Shown here piece by piece: positions 34,298 to 41,768 of a stretch of 64,000 bases of DNA. Positions within the stretch are counted from its first letter, which is position 1; the number at the start of each line of letters is the position of its first letter. Under the pieces are notes generated by a model. It was given only the letters and a program-made list of their open reading frames with translations. It had not been told where the DNA came from and did no database searches. The position numbers and the translations under genes were made by a program. This stretch comes from an uncultured Luteitalea sp. (GTDB lineage: Bacteria; Acidobacteriota; Vicinamibacteria; Vicinamibacterales; Vicinamibacteraceae), in assembly GCA_934541105.1 (NCBI GenBank), contig CAKTDA010000003.1, positions 1 to 64,000 on the forward strand, read 5' to 3'.

Positions 34298-35915
34298 CCT
34301 GTCCGTACCTTTGTGCCAGAGCAGCCGATTGGCAGATCACTTCCACCACTCTGAGGTCAGGATCGCGGTAGCTCGCGACTCGGAGCATGTATCTGTGTCG
34401 CTCTCGCTCAAGTCGGGAGACTTGTCAACGATACTGAACGCCCCGACAGAGACATTGACCGAGCAACAGCATGCTGCTGTGGTTGCAAGGATTGTGTCGT
34501 TCGATCCGTCAATGGTCCAGCAGTTGCAGCTCGGGCAGACGATCACTTACAGGACTAGGACGAGGCGTACCGAGCGGCTCAGGACGCTGGTACGAAGCGT
34601 CGAAGATGCTTCTCTTGGACGCGCTAGTCTTGAATCGCTGCTTGTTCCGATTCTGAATCCACTCACATTAGATCGATCTCTTCCGCATCAGCAGGCAGGC
34701 ATCGAGTGGCTCAGCGGGCGCGCTCGCGCAATTCTCGCCGATGACATGGGCTTGGGAAAGACCGCCCAGGCTGCAATTGCCGCCGCGAAGCTGATTGAGA
34801 CCGGTGCGATAGACCGAGGTCTCGTTTTGGCACCTAAGAGCCTACTCGACGTCTGGGTGAGAGAACTCGCGAAATGGGCACCGAACCTTCACGCGTGCGC
34901 AATTGTCCCATCAGCGTCCGATAAATCTCGAGTGTGGGAGCTGCTCGTTTCTCGAGTACATATTGCAATCACAAACTATGAACAAGTTCGCGAGTGTCCA
35001 CGGGTCCTGACTCAAGCCCCGCTGCCTCTAGTCATTCTCGACGAGGCGCACAAGATTAGGAACACTGAGACAGCCACGGCCGCTGGTGTGCGACAGATCA
35101 AGGCGCTTCGGCTGTGGGCTCTCACAGGCACGCCTGTTGAGAACAGCTCAAGCGACTTGGCTAGCCTACTGGATCTAATGGGGGAGTCACGAAGATCATT
35201 GAGTCACCTTCGAGAGCTGCCAATTGAGACTCTCAGGTCCTTGGCGCGACCGCTGATGATTCGAAGAGTCAAGAGCGATGTGCTGCCGCAGACCTATAGG
35301 GTTCACAAGTCCGTCGTGAGGCTGGAGCTAAGCAAAGAACAAAGAGAAGCTTACGAGAAGGAACTTACGGTAAGCTCCAACCGACCCGGAGCACCATTGA
35401 TTAGGAACGCACGACTTCGCCAGATCTGTGACTTAGAGCGGCAAACGGGTGCCAGCGCCAAGCTCGACTACATCAGGACGGCGCTTGACACACTAGGCTC
35501 AGGCGACAAGGCCGTTGTGTTCTCGTTCACTCGGCTACCTCTCCGCTCACTTGCAGCGAGCCTCGGGTCTAAGTGCAGGCTCCTCACTGGTGCCGCAGAC
35601 ATAGAGACGCGCCGAAAAGCCGTGAACGACTTCTCAACCGATCCATTCGTAAAGGTTCTTCTCGCCACAATAGGCGTCGGCGCTGAGGGCCTAACGCTGA
35701 CAGCAGCCAACAAGCTCTACTTCGTGAATCTTTGGTGGAATCCAAGTACGAACAATCAAGCCAGAGATAGGCTGATTCGCATCGGCCAGACGAGAGACGT
35801 CGAGGTCACTGTGCTGGTTGCGAAAGGTACGGTCGAAGAGCATCTTCTCGAAACGCTTCAGCGGAAGCAAATGCTCTTCGACTCGCTTATTAAGCCTACC
35901 GAGCCGGCGAATTAG
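34251..35915 (+). CDS. SNF2-family helicase
   Basis: About 554 aa if the ATG at 34251 is used. That start lies inside the sspD-like gene and its first ~25 residues look out of frame, so TTG at 34311 or a later codon may be the true start. The ATPase motifs are clear: Asp-Asp-Met-Gly-Leu-Gly-Lys-Thr, Leu-Asp-Glu-Ala-His-Lys-Ile-Arg, Leu-Thr-Gly-Thr-Pro-Val-Glu-Asn, and the C-terminal Asp-Arg-Leu-Ile-Arg-Ile-Gly-Gln-Thr. SNF2 enzymes translocate on double-stranded DNA. It follows the sulfur-modification genes on the same strand and is markedly more AT-rich than the genes before it. A restriction or remodelling role is likely. Confidence 0.82.
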   Translation: MTTRTTRHPVSCATCSLSVPLCQSSRLADHFHHSEVRIAVARDSEHVSVSLSLKSGDLSTILNAPTETLTEQQHAAVVARIVSFDPSMVQQLQLGQTITYRTRTRRTERLRTLVRSVEDASLGRASLESLLVPILNPLTLDRSLPHQQAGIEWLSGRARAILADDMGLGKTAQAAIAAAKLIETGAIDRGLVLAPKSLLDVWVRELAKWAPNLHACAIVPSASDKSRVWELLVSRVHIAITNYEQVRECPRVLTQAPLPLVILDEAHKIRNTETATAAGVRQIKALRLWALTGTPVENSSSDLASLLDLMGESRRSLSHLRELPIETLRSLARPLMIRRVKSDVLPQTYRVHKSVVRLELSKEQREAYEKELTVSSNRPGAPLIRNARLRQICDLERQTGASAKLDYIRTALDTLGSGDKAVVFSFTRLPLRSLAASLGSKCRLLTGAADIETRRKAVNDFSTDPFVKVLLATIGVGAEGLTLTAANKLYFVNLWWNPSTNNQARDRLIRIGQTRDVEVTVLVAKGTVEEHLLETLQRKQMLFDSLIKPTEPAN

Positions 35916-37282
35916 CTGGTCTCCAGTTCAGCCCAGGCCTCGTCGAAATCGGCTGCGGTTAGCTGCGGGATATGCAACTGCTGCCAGCGGAATTTAATGT
36001 CAGAAAGCTCATCAGCATTGTAGGAATCAAGGCCGAGTCTCCAGCATACAAGCTGTTGCGCGAGTTGTACCGCTTCCTTGCGCTCCTCGTTTCGCATCCT
36101 GTTGCTTCCATCAGGTGACGGCACGAGAAGCAGGCTTCGCCAGGGGTAGCCGTGCATGTCCCAGCTCACTCGGCGTAGCCGTGCTAAGGTGGCAGCAACA
36201 GAAGCCTCATTTGGGTTCTGATCCGGTAGTTCTTTGTCAAGCGTCACACGAACAACCCGCGCGAACAGCTCGAGCCCAATGGGCCAGAACATCAACGTAT
36301 CGGATTGACCAGGCTCGCGCTCTTTAGCGTGCACGCGATGAAGGGTGGGATTGTCACGGAGCTCTGGGAAGACCGAGAGTATCGAGTTCCAGTAAACAAC
36401 AAGTTCAGCAAAGAGCTTGTCAAGATAGTCTTCCTCTGGGCGAAAGCGTTTGAACGCCTCTACGTCTTGCTCTCTCACGCCCCCATTGCCCCAGCCTTCC
36501 TGCTCCCTCCACAAGCTCTGTAGCAGAGTTTGATTGACCGAGTAAAGAGTCTGTAGGCTCGTAAAGTACGAATCTGTTGCCGAAAGATTCTTGCCACGGG
36601 TCTTGATGCGAGCTGAGTCGGTAGCCACTGTCCAACGGAAGAACTCATGCTCTGAAATTAGGCGACGCGTCAGAATGGCAAAGGCGTCGTCCTCATCCAT
36701 GATGATGTTCGTGTCCTTGTCGGTTGGCTTTGCGTACCGATTCAGGCTGGAGAAGAGCCTACGGTAGGCTGTCAGGAAAGCCGCATCCGTCTCGTCCCTT
36801 TTCACAACGATCAGGACAGAGATCTCCTCATCTGCAAAACCCGGCGGGCAGGATGCTGACAGCTCATCAGTTCTGTCAAGAAGAGTCTTGATTGCCTTGA
36901 GGCGATGCTGGCCATCCAAGGCGTAGTATTTCTGTTCGCCACTGAAGGTCAAGACCCCGAACGAGTCATCTAGGCCTTGATCAGCGAAAATCCTGAACTG
37001 AGGGTCGTCACTGATATGTACAGGATAGAACTGTGGACGCCCTCCTATTGCCGCGACGACCAGCGATGAGAAGAAGCGGTCCTGTCGCTTTGTGAGAAAC
37101 GACACGATCTGCTTACGTACTCGTCCCTCCTGTAGCTCTCGCTGGATTGCGTGATCAAGCGTTCGCTCCTCGGAGACTTCTGTGGCGAAGCGGACCTCGC
37201 TTGCAACCTCACGCATCTTCATCTTGACGATGTAGTATCGCCAAGAGCCCATCGAAGCGCGGAGTGCTGGATACAGGTTCAC
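35912..37282 (-). CDS. dndB: DGQHR-domain protein, DndB-like
   Basis: 456 aa. I chose the GTG at 37282, which has AAGGAGA seven bases upstream. The DGQHR motif is at 123-127 in Tyr-Ala-Leu-Asp-Gly-Gln-His-Arg-Leu, with Arg-Gln-Asp-Arg-Phe-Phe-Ser-Ser-Leu-Val-Val and Asn-Arg-Tyr-Ala-Lys-Pro-Thr also typical. DndB represses dnd operons; a related DGQQR-type motif in SspE senses phosphorothioate. Here it is convergent with the SNF2 gene (four-base overlap of ends) and follows the GIY-YIG gene on the minus strand, 16 bases after its stop. It could be the regulator or the modification sensor. Confidence 0.82.
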   Translation of the reverse strand: MNLYPALRASMGSWRYYIVKMKMREVASEVRFATEVSEERTLDHAIQRELQEGRVRKQIVSFLTKRQDRFFSSLVVAAIGGRPQFYPVHISDDPQFRIFADQGLDDSFGVLTFSGEQKYYALDGQHRLKAIKTLLDRTDELSASCPPGFADEEISVLIVVKRDETDAAFLTAYRRLFSSLNRYAKPTDKDTNIIMDEDDAFAILTRRLISEHEFFRWTVATDSARIKTRGKNLSATDSYFTSLQTLYSVNQTLLQSLWREQEGWGNGGVREQDVEAFKRFRPEEDYLDKLFAELVVYWNSILSVFPELRDNPTLHRVHAKEREPGQSDTLMFWPIGLELFARVVRVTLDKELPDQNPNEASVAATLARLRRVSWDMHGYPWRSLLLVPSPDGSNRMRNEERKEAVQLAQQLVCWRLGLDSYNADELSDIKFRWQQLHIPQLTAADFDEAWAELETS

Positions 37283-37298
37283 AGAGATTCTCCTTGAG

Positions 37299-37748
37299 CT
37301 ATGCGGGCTGAGGAGCGCCTAGGCGCGCTCGAATACCCGGACTGTGATTCGCGGGAGGGCCGAAGCAATCGATGAGCCAGGACTCAACGCTGCTTATCAA
37401 GGAAGCGTCCATCGGACACCACCAGAACAGAATCGGCGTAAATATGGCTCGAGCTAGCCGAAGGTCTTCGTTGTCGGGTCTGCAGTGCTCCTTGAAGCGC
37501 CTGCGCAGGTCGGTGGTCTTCCCGACATAGATCGGAGTCTTGAGAGTTGACATCAAGGCGTCTCCGGCACAAATTCGGCTCGAAGCGCTTGCTATCATCA
37601 TGTAAACGCCTGGCGTTCGCGGCACATTGTCGGCATGCACCATGCCGAGCGGTTGGCTTCTCCAGTGGCCCATGCGATGTTCAGAGAACAGTCCATTCGC
37701 AGCCACCCAAGTGTTCCTAGTAAGCGACCAGCCTTTCGGGAGAGTCAC
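37299..37748 (-). CDS. GIY-YIG nuclease
   Basis: 149 aa. The domain runs from Gly-Val-Tyr (47-49) through Pro-Ile-Tyr-Val-Gly-Lys-Thr (72-78) to Leu-Arg-Arg-Arg-Phe-Lys-Glu-His. A catalytic Glu follows in Val-Glu-Ser-Trp-Leu-Ile, with an Asn in Pro-Pro-Ala-Asn-His. All expected active-site residues are present, so it should cut DNA. It is the middle gene of three on the minus strand and overlaps the upstream gene by four bases. Together with the DGQHR protein it may form a split sensor-nuclease, comparable to SspE, whose nuclease is HNH-type; this is inference. Confidence 0.78.
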   Translation of the reverse strand: MTLPKGWSLTRNTWVAANGLFSEHRMGHWRSQPLGMVHADNVPRTPGVYMMIASASSRICAGDALMSTLKTPIYVGKTTDLRRRFKEHCRPDNEDLRLARAIFTPILFWWCPMDASLISSVESWLIDCFGPPANHSPGIRARLGAPQPA

Positions 37749-38440
37749 GCCGGGCTATGCTCCTGGATCCGAGCCCGAAGGCGAACCGAACTGGCTGGGA
37801 ACCATGCCGAGAGCTCATGCATTCTCCCAAGGAACAGGGGAGGACGGACGGGATGCTCTCCAATCAGCGCGCCCCACTCATTGACAAGGACTGTCGCGTA
37901 ATCGTCCGCGTGCCGCGATAGGTAGGTGGCGACACTCGTCGCCGACTCGTGACCGACGTGCTCGGACAATGTCAGGGTCTTGCCTCCAAAGTGGGGGCAC
38001 ACGACGTCACGGTCGCGGTGGAGAAGGTACCGCTGCCCGATACGAGGTCCTCTCCACCTCGCACCGGGCTTCAGTGGCGTGCCGTGGAGAATGTGCGAGC
38101 CGCTGACCAACTGTCCACTGACCAAGAACTCCAGCCGCTGGGAGATCTGTCCCGCGACGCATGCGGGCGACGACCTCGGATAGACCAGCACCTCCCCATA
38201 AGCAGTTTGCGTGAAGAAGGGAAGAAGGTCTATGGAGTCCTCGGACAAGACGGGTGCAAGGAGCCCAACAAATACCTGCGCGACTGTTGGATCGACCGGT
38301 AGGCCAACCTGAAGAGCTCCACTTCTGTCCCTTGTCACAATGACCGGCCGCCAGCCGCGCCCATGACGTCGGAGCTCGTAACGGTCGTCGTCCCTTAAGG
38401 GTGCGGCGGAACTTCCGCCATAGTAGGGAAGGCCGAGCAT
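37745..38440 (-). CDS. unknown protein at the head of the DGQHR/GIY-YIG operon, 231 aa
   Basis: I do not recognise the family. It is soluble, with mixed composition and a compact Cys-Pro-His-Phe-Gly-Gly segment in the middle (about residue 150), followed by Leu-Ser-Glu-His-Val-Gly-His-Glu. It contains several His and Cys residues but no clear zinc-site spacing. The ATGA overlap with the GIY-YIG gene shows tight coupling, which argues it is part of the same system. No ribosome site is obvious, so the start is uncertain. Confidence 0.6.
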   Translation of the reverse strand: MLGLPYYGGSSAAPLRDDDRYELRRHGRGWRPVIVTRDRSGALQVGLPVDPTVAQVFVGLLAPVLSEDSIDLLPFFTQTAYGEVLVYPRSSPACVAGQISQRLEFLVSGQLVSGSHILHGTPLKPGARWRGPRIGQRYLLHRDRDVVCPHFGGKTLTLSEHVGHESATSVATYLSRHADDYATVLVNEWGALIGEHPVRPPLFLGRMHELSAWFPASSVRLRARIQEHSPA

Positions 38441-39110
38441 ATCTGAGTGTGCTCTTGTATATCAACGAGCCGGCAGGAGTCTAGGCTGACCGCGACGGCG
38501 ACTCGGTCACCACTGCTAGAAGACGGGCCCACCGCCCTGTTCTGACATCGGCCTGCGAACACGCGGCTTTAGTTTAGTACACCCAACGGTCAATTGGTCC
38601 GAGACCGGCAAGGTACAGCACGTCCTGAGCAGCGCCAACGCGATCGGGTTGGCGTGCGCTGAGCGAGGTCAATGGGGCCGCCGGCCAGCCTTGCTAGACC
38701 GCCGGTTCGAGCCAGTCCACCATCGTGCCGGCGAAGAGCGTGGCGACGCCGAGACCGAGAAGCGCGAGCGCGCCGTACGCCGCGGCGCCCGAGCACGGCG
38801 CCGAGCCGCCGCCCCACCAGTAGTCATCTCCACCGAGTCCCTCGCGCCCGGCCCACGCAACTCGCGCCGCGACGCCTTGTAGTTGTAGGAGGCTACCGGC
38901 ACGCCGGCGCACGGCTACACCAGCGGTGGCGCTGCACCGTGCCGGCGGGGGCGATGGCCGGCCCGGGCAGCGGTGTGTTGTTGAAGAAGCAGACATCCAG
39001 GTAGCAACGGAGGACTACGGTTCGACAGGGGCCACCAGCGGCCCAGCGGCGCACCATTCCACATCGGCGTCGGATCGATCTCAGGTCGACGACCGTCGCC
39101 CTGCGGCATC
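38441..39110. other. gene-free stretch, about 670 bases, with possible remnants
   Basis: No intact gene is visible. A minus-strand frame ending near 38694 has a hydrophobic stretch (Ala-Leu-Ala-Leu-Leu-Gly-Leu-Gly-Val) and could be the tail of a lost membrane protein, but its first half is Arg/Gly-rich. GC content rises sharply here compared with the operon before it, so this may be the edge of the defence insertion. Confidence 0.45.
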
Positions 39111-39332
39111 ATGCACAATGTCGAGATGCAGGCCTCAATCACTCGCGACCCTGAGGTGATGCACGGGACGCCTGTTTTCCGGGGGACGGGCGTCCCGGTG
39201 AAGACGCTGTTCGACTACCTGGAAAACGGCGAGTCCTTGGACGACTTCCTAGAAGGCTACCCGACCGTCAGCCGTGCGCTCGCTGTGCAGGTGCTCGAGG
39301 AGGGCAAGGAGGTGCGCCTGGCTCGCTTCTGA
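39111..39332 (+). CDS. DUF433 antitoxin-like protein
   Basis: 73 aa with the DUF433 pattern: Ile-Thr-Arg-Asp-Pro-Glu-Val-Met-His-Gly-Thr-Pro-Val-Phe-Arg-Gly-Thr-Gly, then Asp-Asp-Phe-Leu-Glu-Gly-Tyr-Pro. DUF433 proteins usually pair with a DUF5615 PIN-like toxin. The stop overlaps the next start (TGATG). The ATG at 39126 is a possible alternative start that trims five residues. Confidence 0.75.
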   Translation: MHNVEMQASITRDPEVMHGTPVFRGTGVPVKTLFDYLENGESLDDFLEGYPTVSRALAVQVLEEGKEVRLARF

Positions 39333-39658
39333 TGCGAATCCTGATCGATGAGTGTGTGGACCAGCGCCTCCGCCATTCGTTCCTGGGCCACCACTGCGAG
39401 ACCGCCGCGCGCCCAGATGGCGGGCCTGAAGAACGGCGCGCTTCTGGCGGCTGCCGAGGCCGCTGGCTTCGACGTCCTTGTGACGACCGATCAAGAGATC
39501 CCCTTCCAGCAGGAACTGGCGGGGCGCCGGGTCGCGGTGGTCATCCTCTCTGCGCCAACCAACCTCTGTCTGAACTCATGGTGCTGATGCCGGCCGCGCT
39601 GTCGGCCCTCAACGACCTTGCGCCACGGCAAGCACGGCGTGTCGAGGGCGGCTGGTAG
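39332..39658 (+). pseudogene. DUF5615 PIN-like toxin, frameshifted
   Basis: The first frame starts Met-Arg-Ile-Leu-Ile-Asp-Glu-Cys-Val, as in DUF5615 toxins, and loses homology near 39405-39415. The middle part (Met-Ala-Gly-Leu-Lys-Asn-Gly-Ala-Leu-Leu, then Val-Thr-Thr-Asp-Gln) reads in the next frame. The end (Leu-Met-Pro-Ala-Ala-Leu-Ser-Ala-Leu) returns to the first frame after about 39560. Two opposing frameshifts therefore scramble the core of the toxin, so it is probably inactive. An assembly error is the alternative. Confidence 0.7.
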
Positions 39659-39662
39659 TTCG

Positions 39663-39992
39663 ATGGCACGCCGGCCGCGCACCTGGATCACCGACATGAG
39701 GCACTACCTGGACGACGGCATGCTCGCCGACATGCCCGCGCCGGCCATGGACCTCGCGCTGCACCTCGGCGCCATCGTCGCGTGGGTGAGCAGCCACGCC
39801 GCGGCACCGATGCCGGAGACCAACGTGCGCTGCCGCGTCCGAACCCGGGCGCACGGACGCTGCGTCGGCGACCTCTACGCGGGACCGGCCAAGGACGATG
39901 CCATCGAGTGGTTCTGCGTGCTGTGTCGCGAGTCCGGGCGGATCAGCGGCTGGCGCGACACGCTCTGGGACCGGTCGTCGCGTCCGCGCTGA
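39663..39992 (+). CDS. conserved hypothetical protein, 109 aa
   Basis: From the ATG at 39663 the protein begins Met-Ala-Arg-Arg-Pro-Arg-Thr-Trp-Ile-Thr-Asp-Met, followed by a helical part and a Cys-containing C-terminal part. The latter has Cys-Arg-Val-Arg, Gly-Arg-Cys-Val-Gly-Asp, and Trp-Phe-Cys-Val-Leu-Cys-Arg-Glu-Ser-Gly. The four cysteines suggest a zinc ribbon. I recall small proteins of this type in many soil bacteria but know no function. The frame opens at 39618, inside the toxin remnant. Confidence 0.7.
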   Translation: MARRPRTWITDMRHYLDDGMLADMPAPAMDLALHLGAIVAWVSSHAAAPMPETNVRCRVRTRAHGRCVGDLYAGPAKDDAIEWFCVLCRESGRISGWRDTLWDRSSRPR

Positions 39993-40201
39993 CAGCGTTC
40001 ACGCTCCCTCAGCCGCTCACGCGGACCGCCGACCGTAAGGTCACGCGCGTGCGGCGGGTTCTACTGATAGAGCCCCAGCGCTCCTTTCCCCCGCCGGCTT
40101 CGGCCGGCGGAGATGTCCGTCGCAGCGTCGGCATCGGCGCTCGTCGTCCTGGCGAGCGTAATCACTTCCTCTGTCGCCCGATTCCCGGGCCGGAGGTCAC
40201 G

Positions 40202-40435
40202 ATGTCCATCATCCTGCCGCCGCACCACCACGGTTATCTGCGCGCTGCGCGTCGCCGCCCCTCCCCTTCATCCCGCACTCGCTACACGCTGCTCGCGCCG
40301 CCCTCTCGCCTCACACCAGAGGAAGCCGCCGCGCTGCTGCGGCTTCCGCGTCGCGCCCTTCGAGTCGACCTCGAGTGGTTCGTGCCCGGCTTCGGCGACA
40401 CCACTGGCCAGCCGCCACTCGAACTGCGCGCTTGA
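40202..40435 (+). CDS. small hypothetical protein, 77 aa
   Basis: The ATG at 40202 has a strong GGAGG site seven bases upstream (40191-40195), which is the main reason for calling it. The N-terminus is His- and Arg-rich. The second half contains Leu-Thr-Pro-Glu-Glu-Ala-Ala-Ala-Leu-Leu-Arg-Leu-Pro, a helix-turn-helix-like pattern seen in small excisionase-like proteins. Function unknown; a transcription factor role is possible. Confidence 0.5.
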   Translation: MSIILPPHHHGYLRAARRRPSPSSRTRYTLLAPPSRLTPEEAAALLRLPRRALRVDLEWFVPGFGDTTGQPPLELRA

Positions 40436-40972
40436 ATCCGGGCAGGAGCCCAGGCCGAGACCGAAGGTGCCGATCTGAAGGTCGGCACCCACGTCCCCAC
40501 TCCCACCTCCCTACGCCCACCTCCCCACGCCCCAGTCACGACGTCGCGCTGGCGCCGTCAGCCCAGCCGCAAGGCCCACGCTGATGCGCTTGAGCCAAGA
40601 CCACTTTCGCCAATCGTGCGAACCGCCTCCGAATCTCACCAGTCAGTAGGCGATTACTGTTGCATCTGTGGAACCGTAGGCGATACAATGGTTTGCGGCC
40701 GACATTCAGTCTTGGACTCGAACCCGCGACCATTCCAAGATCCAAGTGCATGCAGTAGCTTTCGCAGTAGCAACGGCGAAACTGCGAGCCGAGATCGCGA
40801 CTCTTACGAACATTACTGCCCTAGTGCTGGTCCGCCCACCGAACCATCGCCTCCTGGGAGCCATCAAGAGCACGCCCTTCACGTAGTGCGACTCGCGACG
40901 GTGGCGACCTTGCTCGCGCCTTGACTCCCGTCAGACCCAGCCCGTCCGTGCGTCTCATCGCAGAGGAGCTGG
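40436..40972. other. non-coding region with a short palindrome and a T-arm-like sequence
   Basis: No gene is seen in about 540 bases. A perfect 8-bp inverted repeat (GGTGCCGA, 40466-40473; TCGGCACC, 40482-40489) lies near the start. On the minus strand, 40713-40732 contains GGTTCGAGTCC, as in the T-arm of a tRNA, but the pairing stem is incomplete and no full tRNA is present. The stretch may hold an old attachment site. Confidence 0.4.
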
Positions 40973-41719
40973 ATGGACCACCAACACCTGCGGCAAACAG
41001 GGCGTGAGTCGACCCTCACCGATGACGACCTGAGGCGGATGGCCGAGCGCGCCCGCATCCGCCATGCGCGCGACATCGTCGTCGCCCTCGCGCGCGACCG
41101 GCTGAAAGACATCCTCGACATAAGCGGGCAGGTCCTGTACAGCGGCGCCTCGACGCTGAAGAAGGGCGAGGTCTACCTTCTCGGCCTCAACCCCGGCGGC
41201 GACCCGCGCAATCCGGCCTTCAGGACAATTCGCCAGAGCCTGGCGATGCTGAAGTCCGACGAGCTCGCGTCCAACGGGCTGCCATCGAGCGAGTGGAACA
41301 GCTACGGCCACGCCACGTGGAAGGGGCGCAATACGCTGCAGCGTCGAATCCTCTGGCTGCTCGGGCAGTTGGGCCTCGACCCGCTCACGGTCGCAGCGTC
41401 GAACCTGATCTTCGTGCGGAGCCGCGACGAGACGAGCCTCCAGTACGACGCCTACGCCGACGTGTGCTGGAGCGTACACGAGCGCGTGCTGCAGCTCGTG
41501 GAGCCGAGGCTGGTGATCGCGTACGGCGGTACGCCATACAAGCGACTCGGCGAGCGGCTCGGCGTCTACAACGAGCAACGATTCGCTGCCGGCCACGGCG
41601 ACTGGGAGTGCCGCTGTTTCGACGTGCCCGGCCGGTTCCGGGTTGTCGGCATTCCTCATATGGGCCGGTACGCGATAGATCGCCACCCCGAGGTCGTGGA
41701 CTGGATCAAGCGCTTGTAG
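40973..41719 (+). CDS. uracil-DNA-glycosylase-like protein
   Basis: 248 aa. It shows a glycosylase-superfamily pattern: Val-Tyr-Leu-Leu-Gly-Leu-Asn-Pro-Gly-Gly-Asp-Pro near residue 65, a middle Ala-Ser-Asn-Leu-Ile-Phe-Val-Arg, and a late Ile-Pro-His-Met-Gly-Arg-Tyr. The Asn-Pro-Gly and Pro-His motifs line the base pocket in this fold. The usual catalytic Asp is not obvious, so activity is unsure. The ATG follows GAGGAG by several bases. An ADP-ribosylglycohydrolase gene follows after 49 bases and may be in the same operon. Confidence 0.6.
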   Translation: MDHQHLRQTGRESTLTDDDLRRMAERARIRHARDIVVALARDRLKDILDISGQVLYSGASTLKKGEVYLLGLNPGGDPRNPAFRTIRQSLAMLKSDELASNGLPSSEWNSYGHATWKGRNTLQRRILWLLGQLGLDPLTVAASNLIFVRSRDETSLQYDAYADVCWSVHERVLQLVEPRLVIAYGGTPYKRLGERLGVYNEQRFAAGHGDWECRCFDVPGRFRVVGIPHMGRYAIDRHPEVVDWIKRL

Positions 41720-41768
41720 CGCACGCACGTTCAGCGTCTCTCTGAATCCCGAATCACGAGGTCTCACG

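Noticed and set aside
38694..38996. Small membrane protein on the minus strand
   Set aside because: Only the last third has a hydrophobic segment; the rest is Arg/Gly-rich and there is no ribosome site. It is noted as a possible remnant.
40710..40745. tRNA gene
   Set aside because: Only a T-arm-like stretch is present; the acceptor, D and anticodon arms cannot be drawn.
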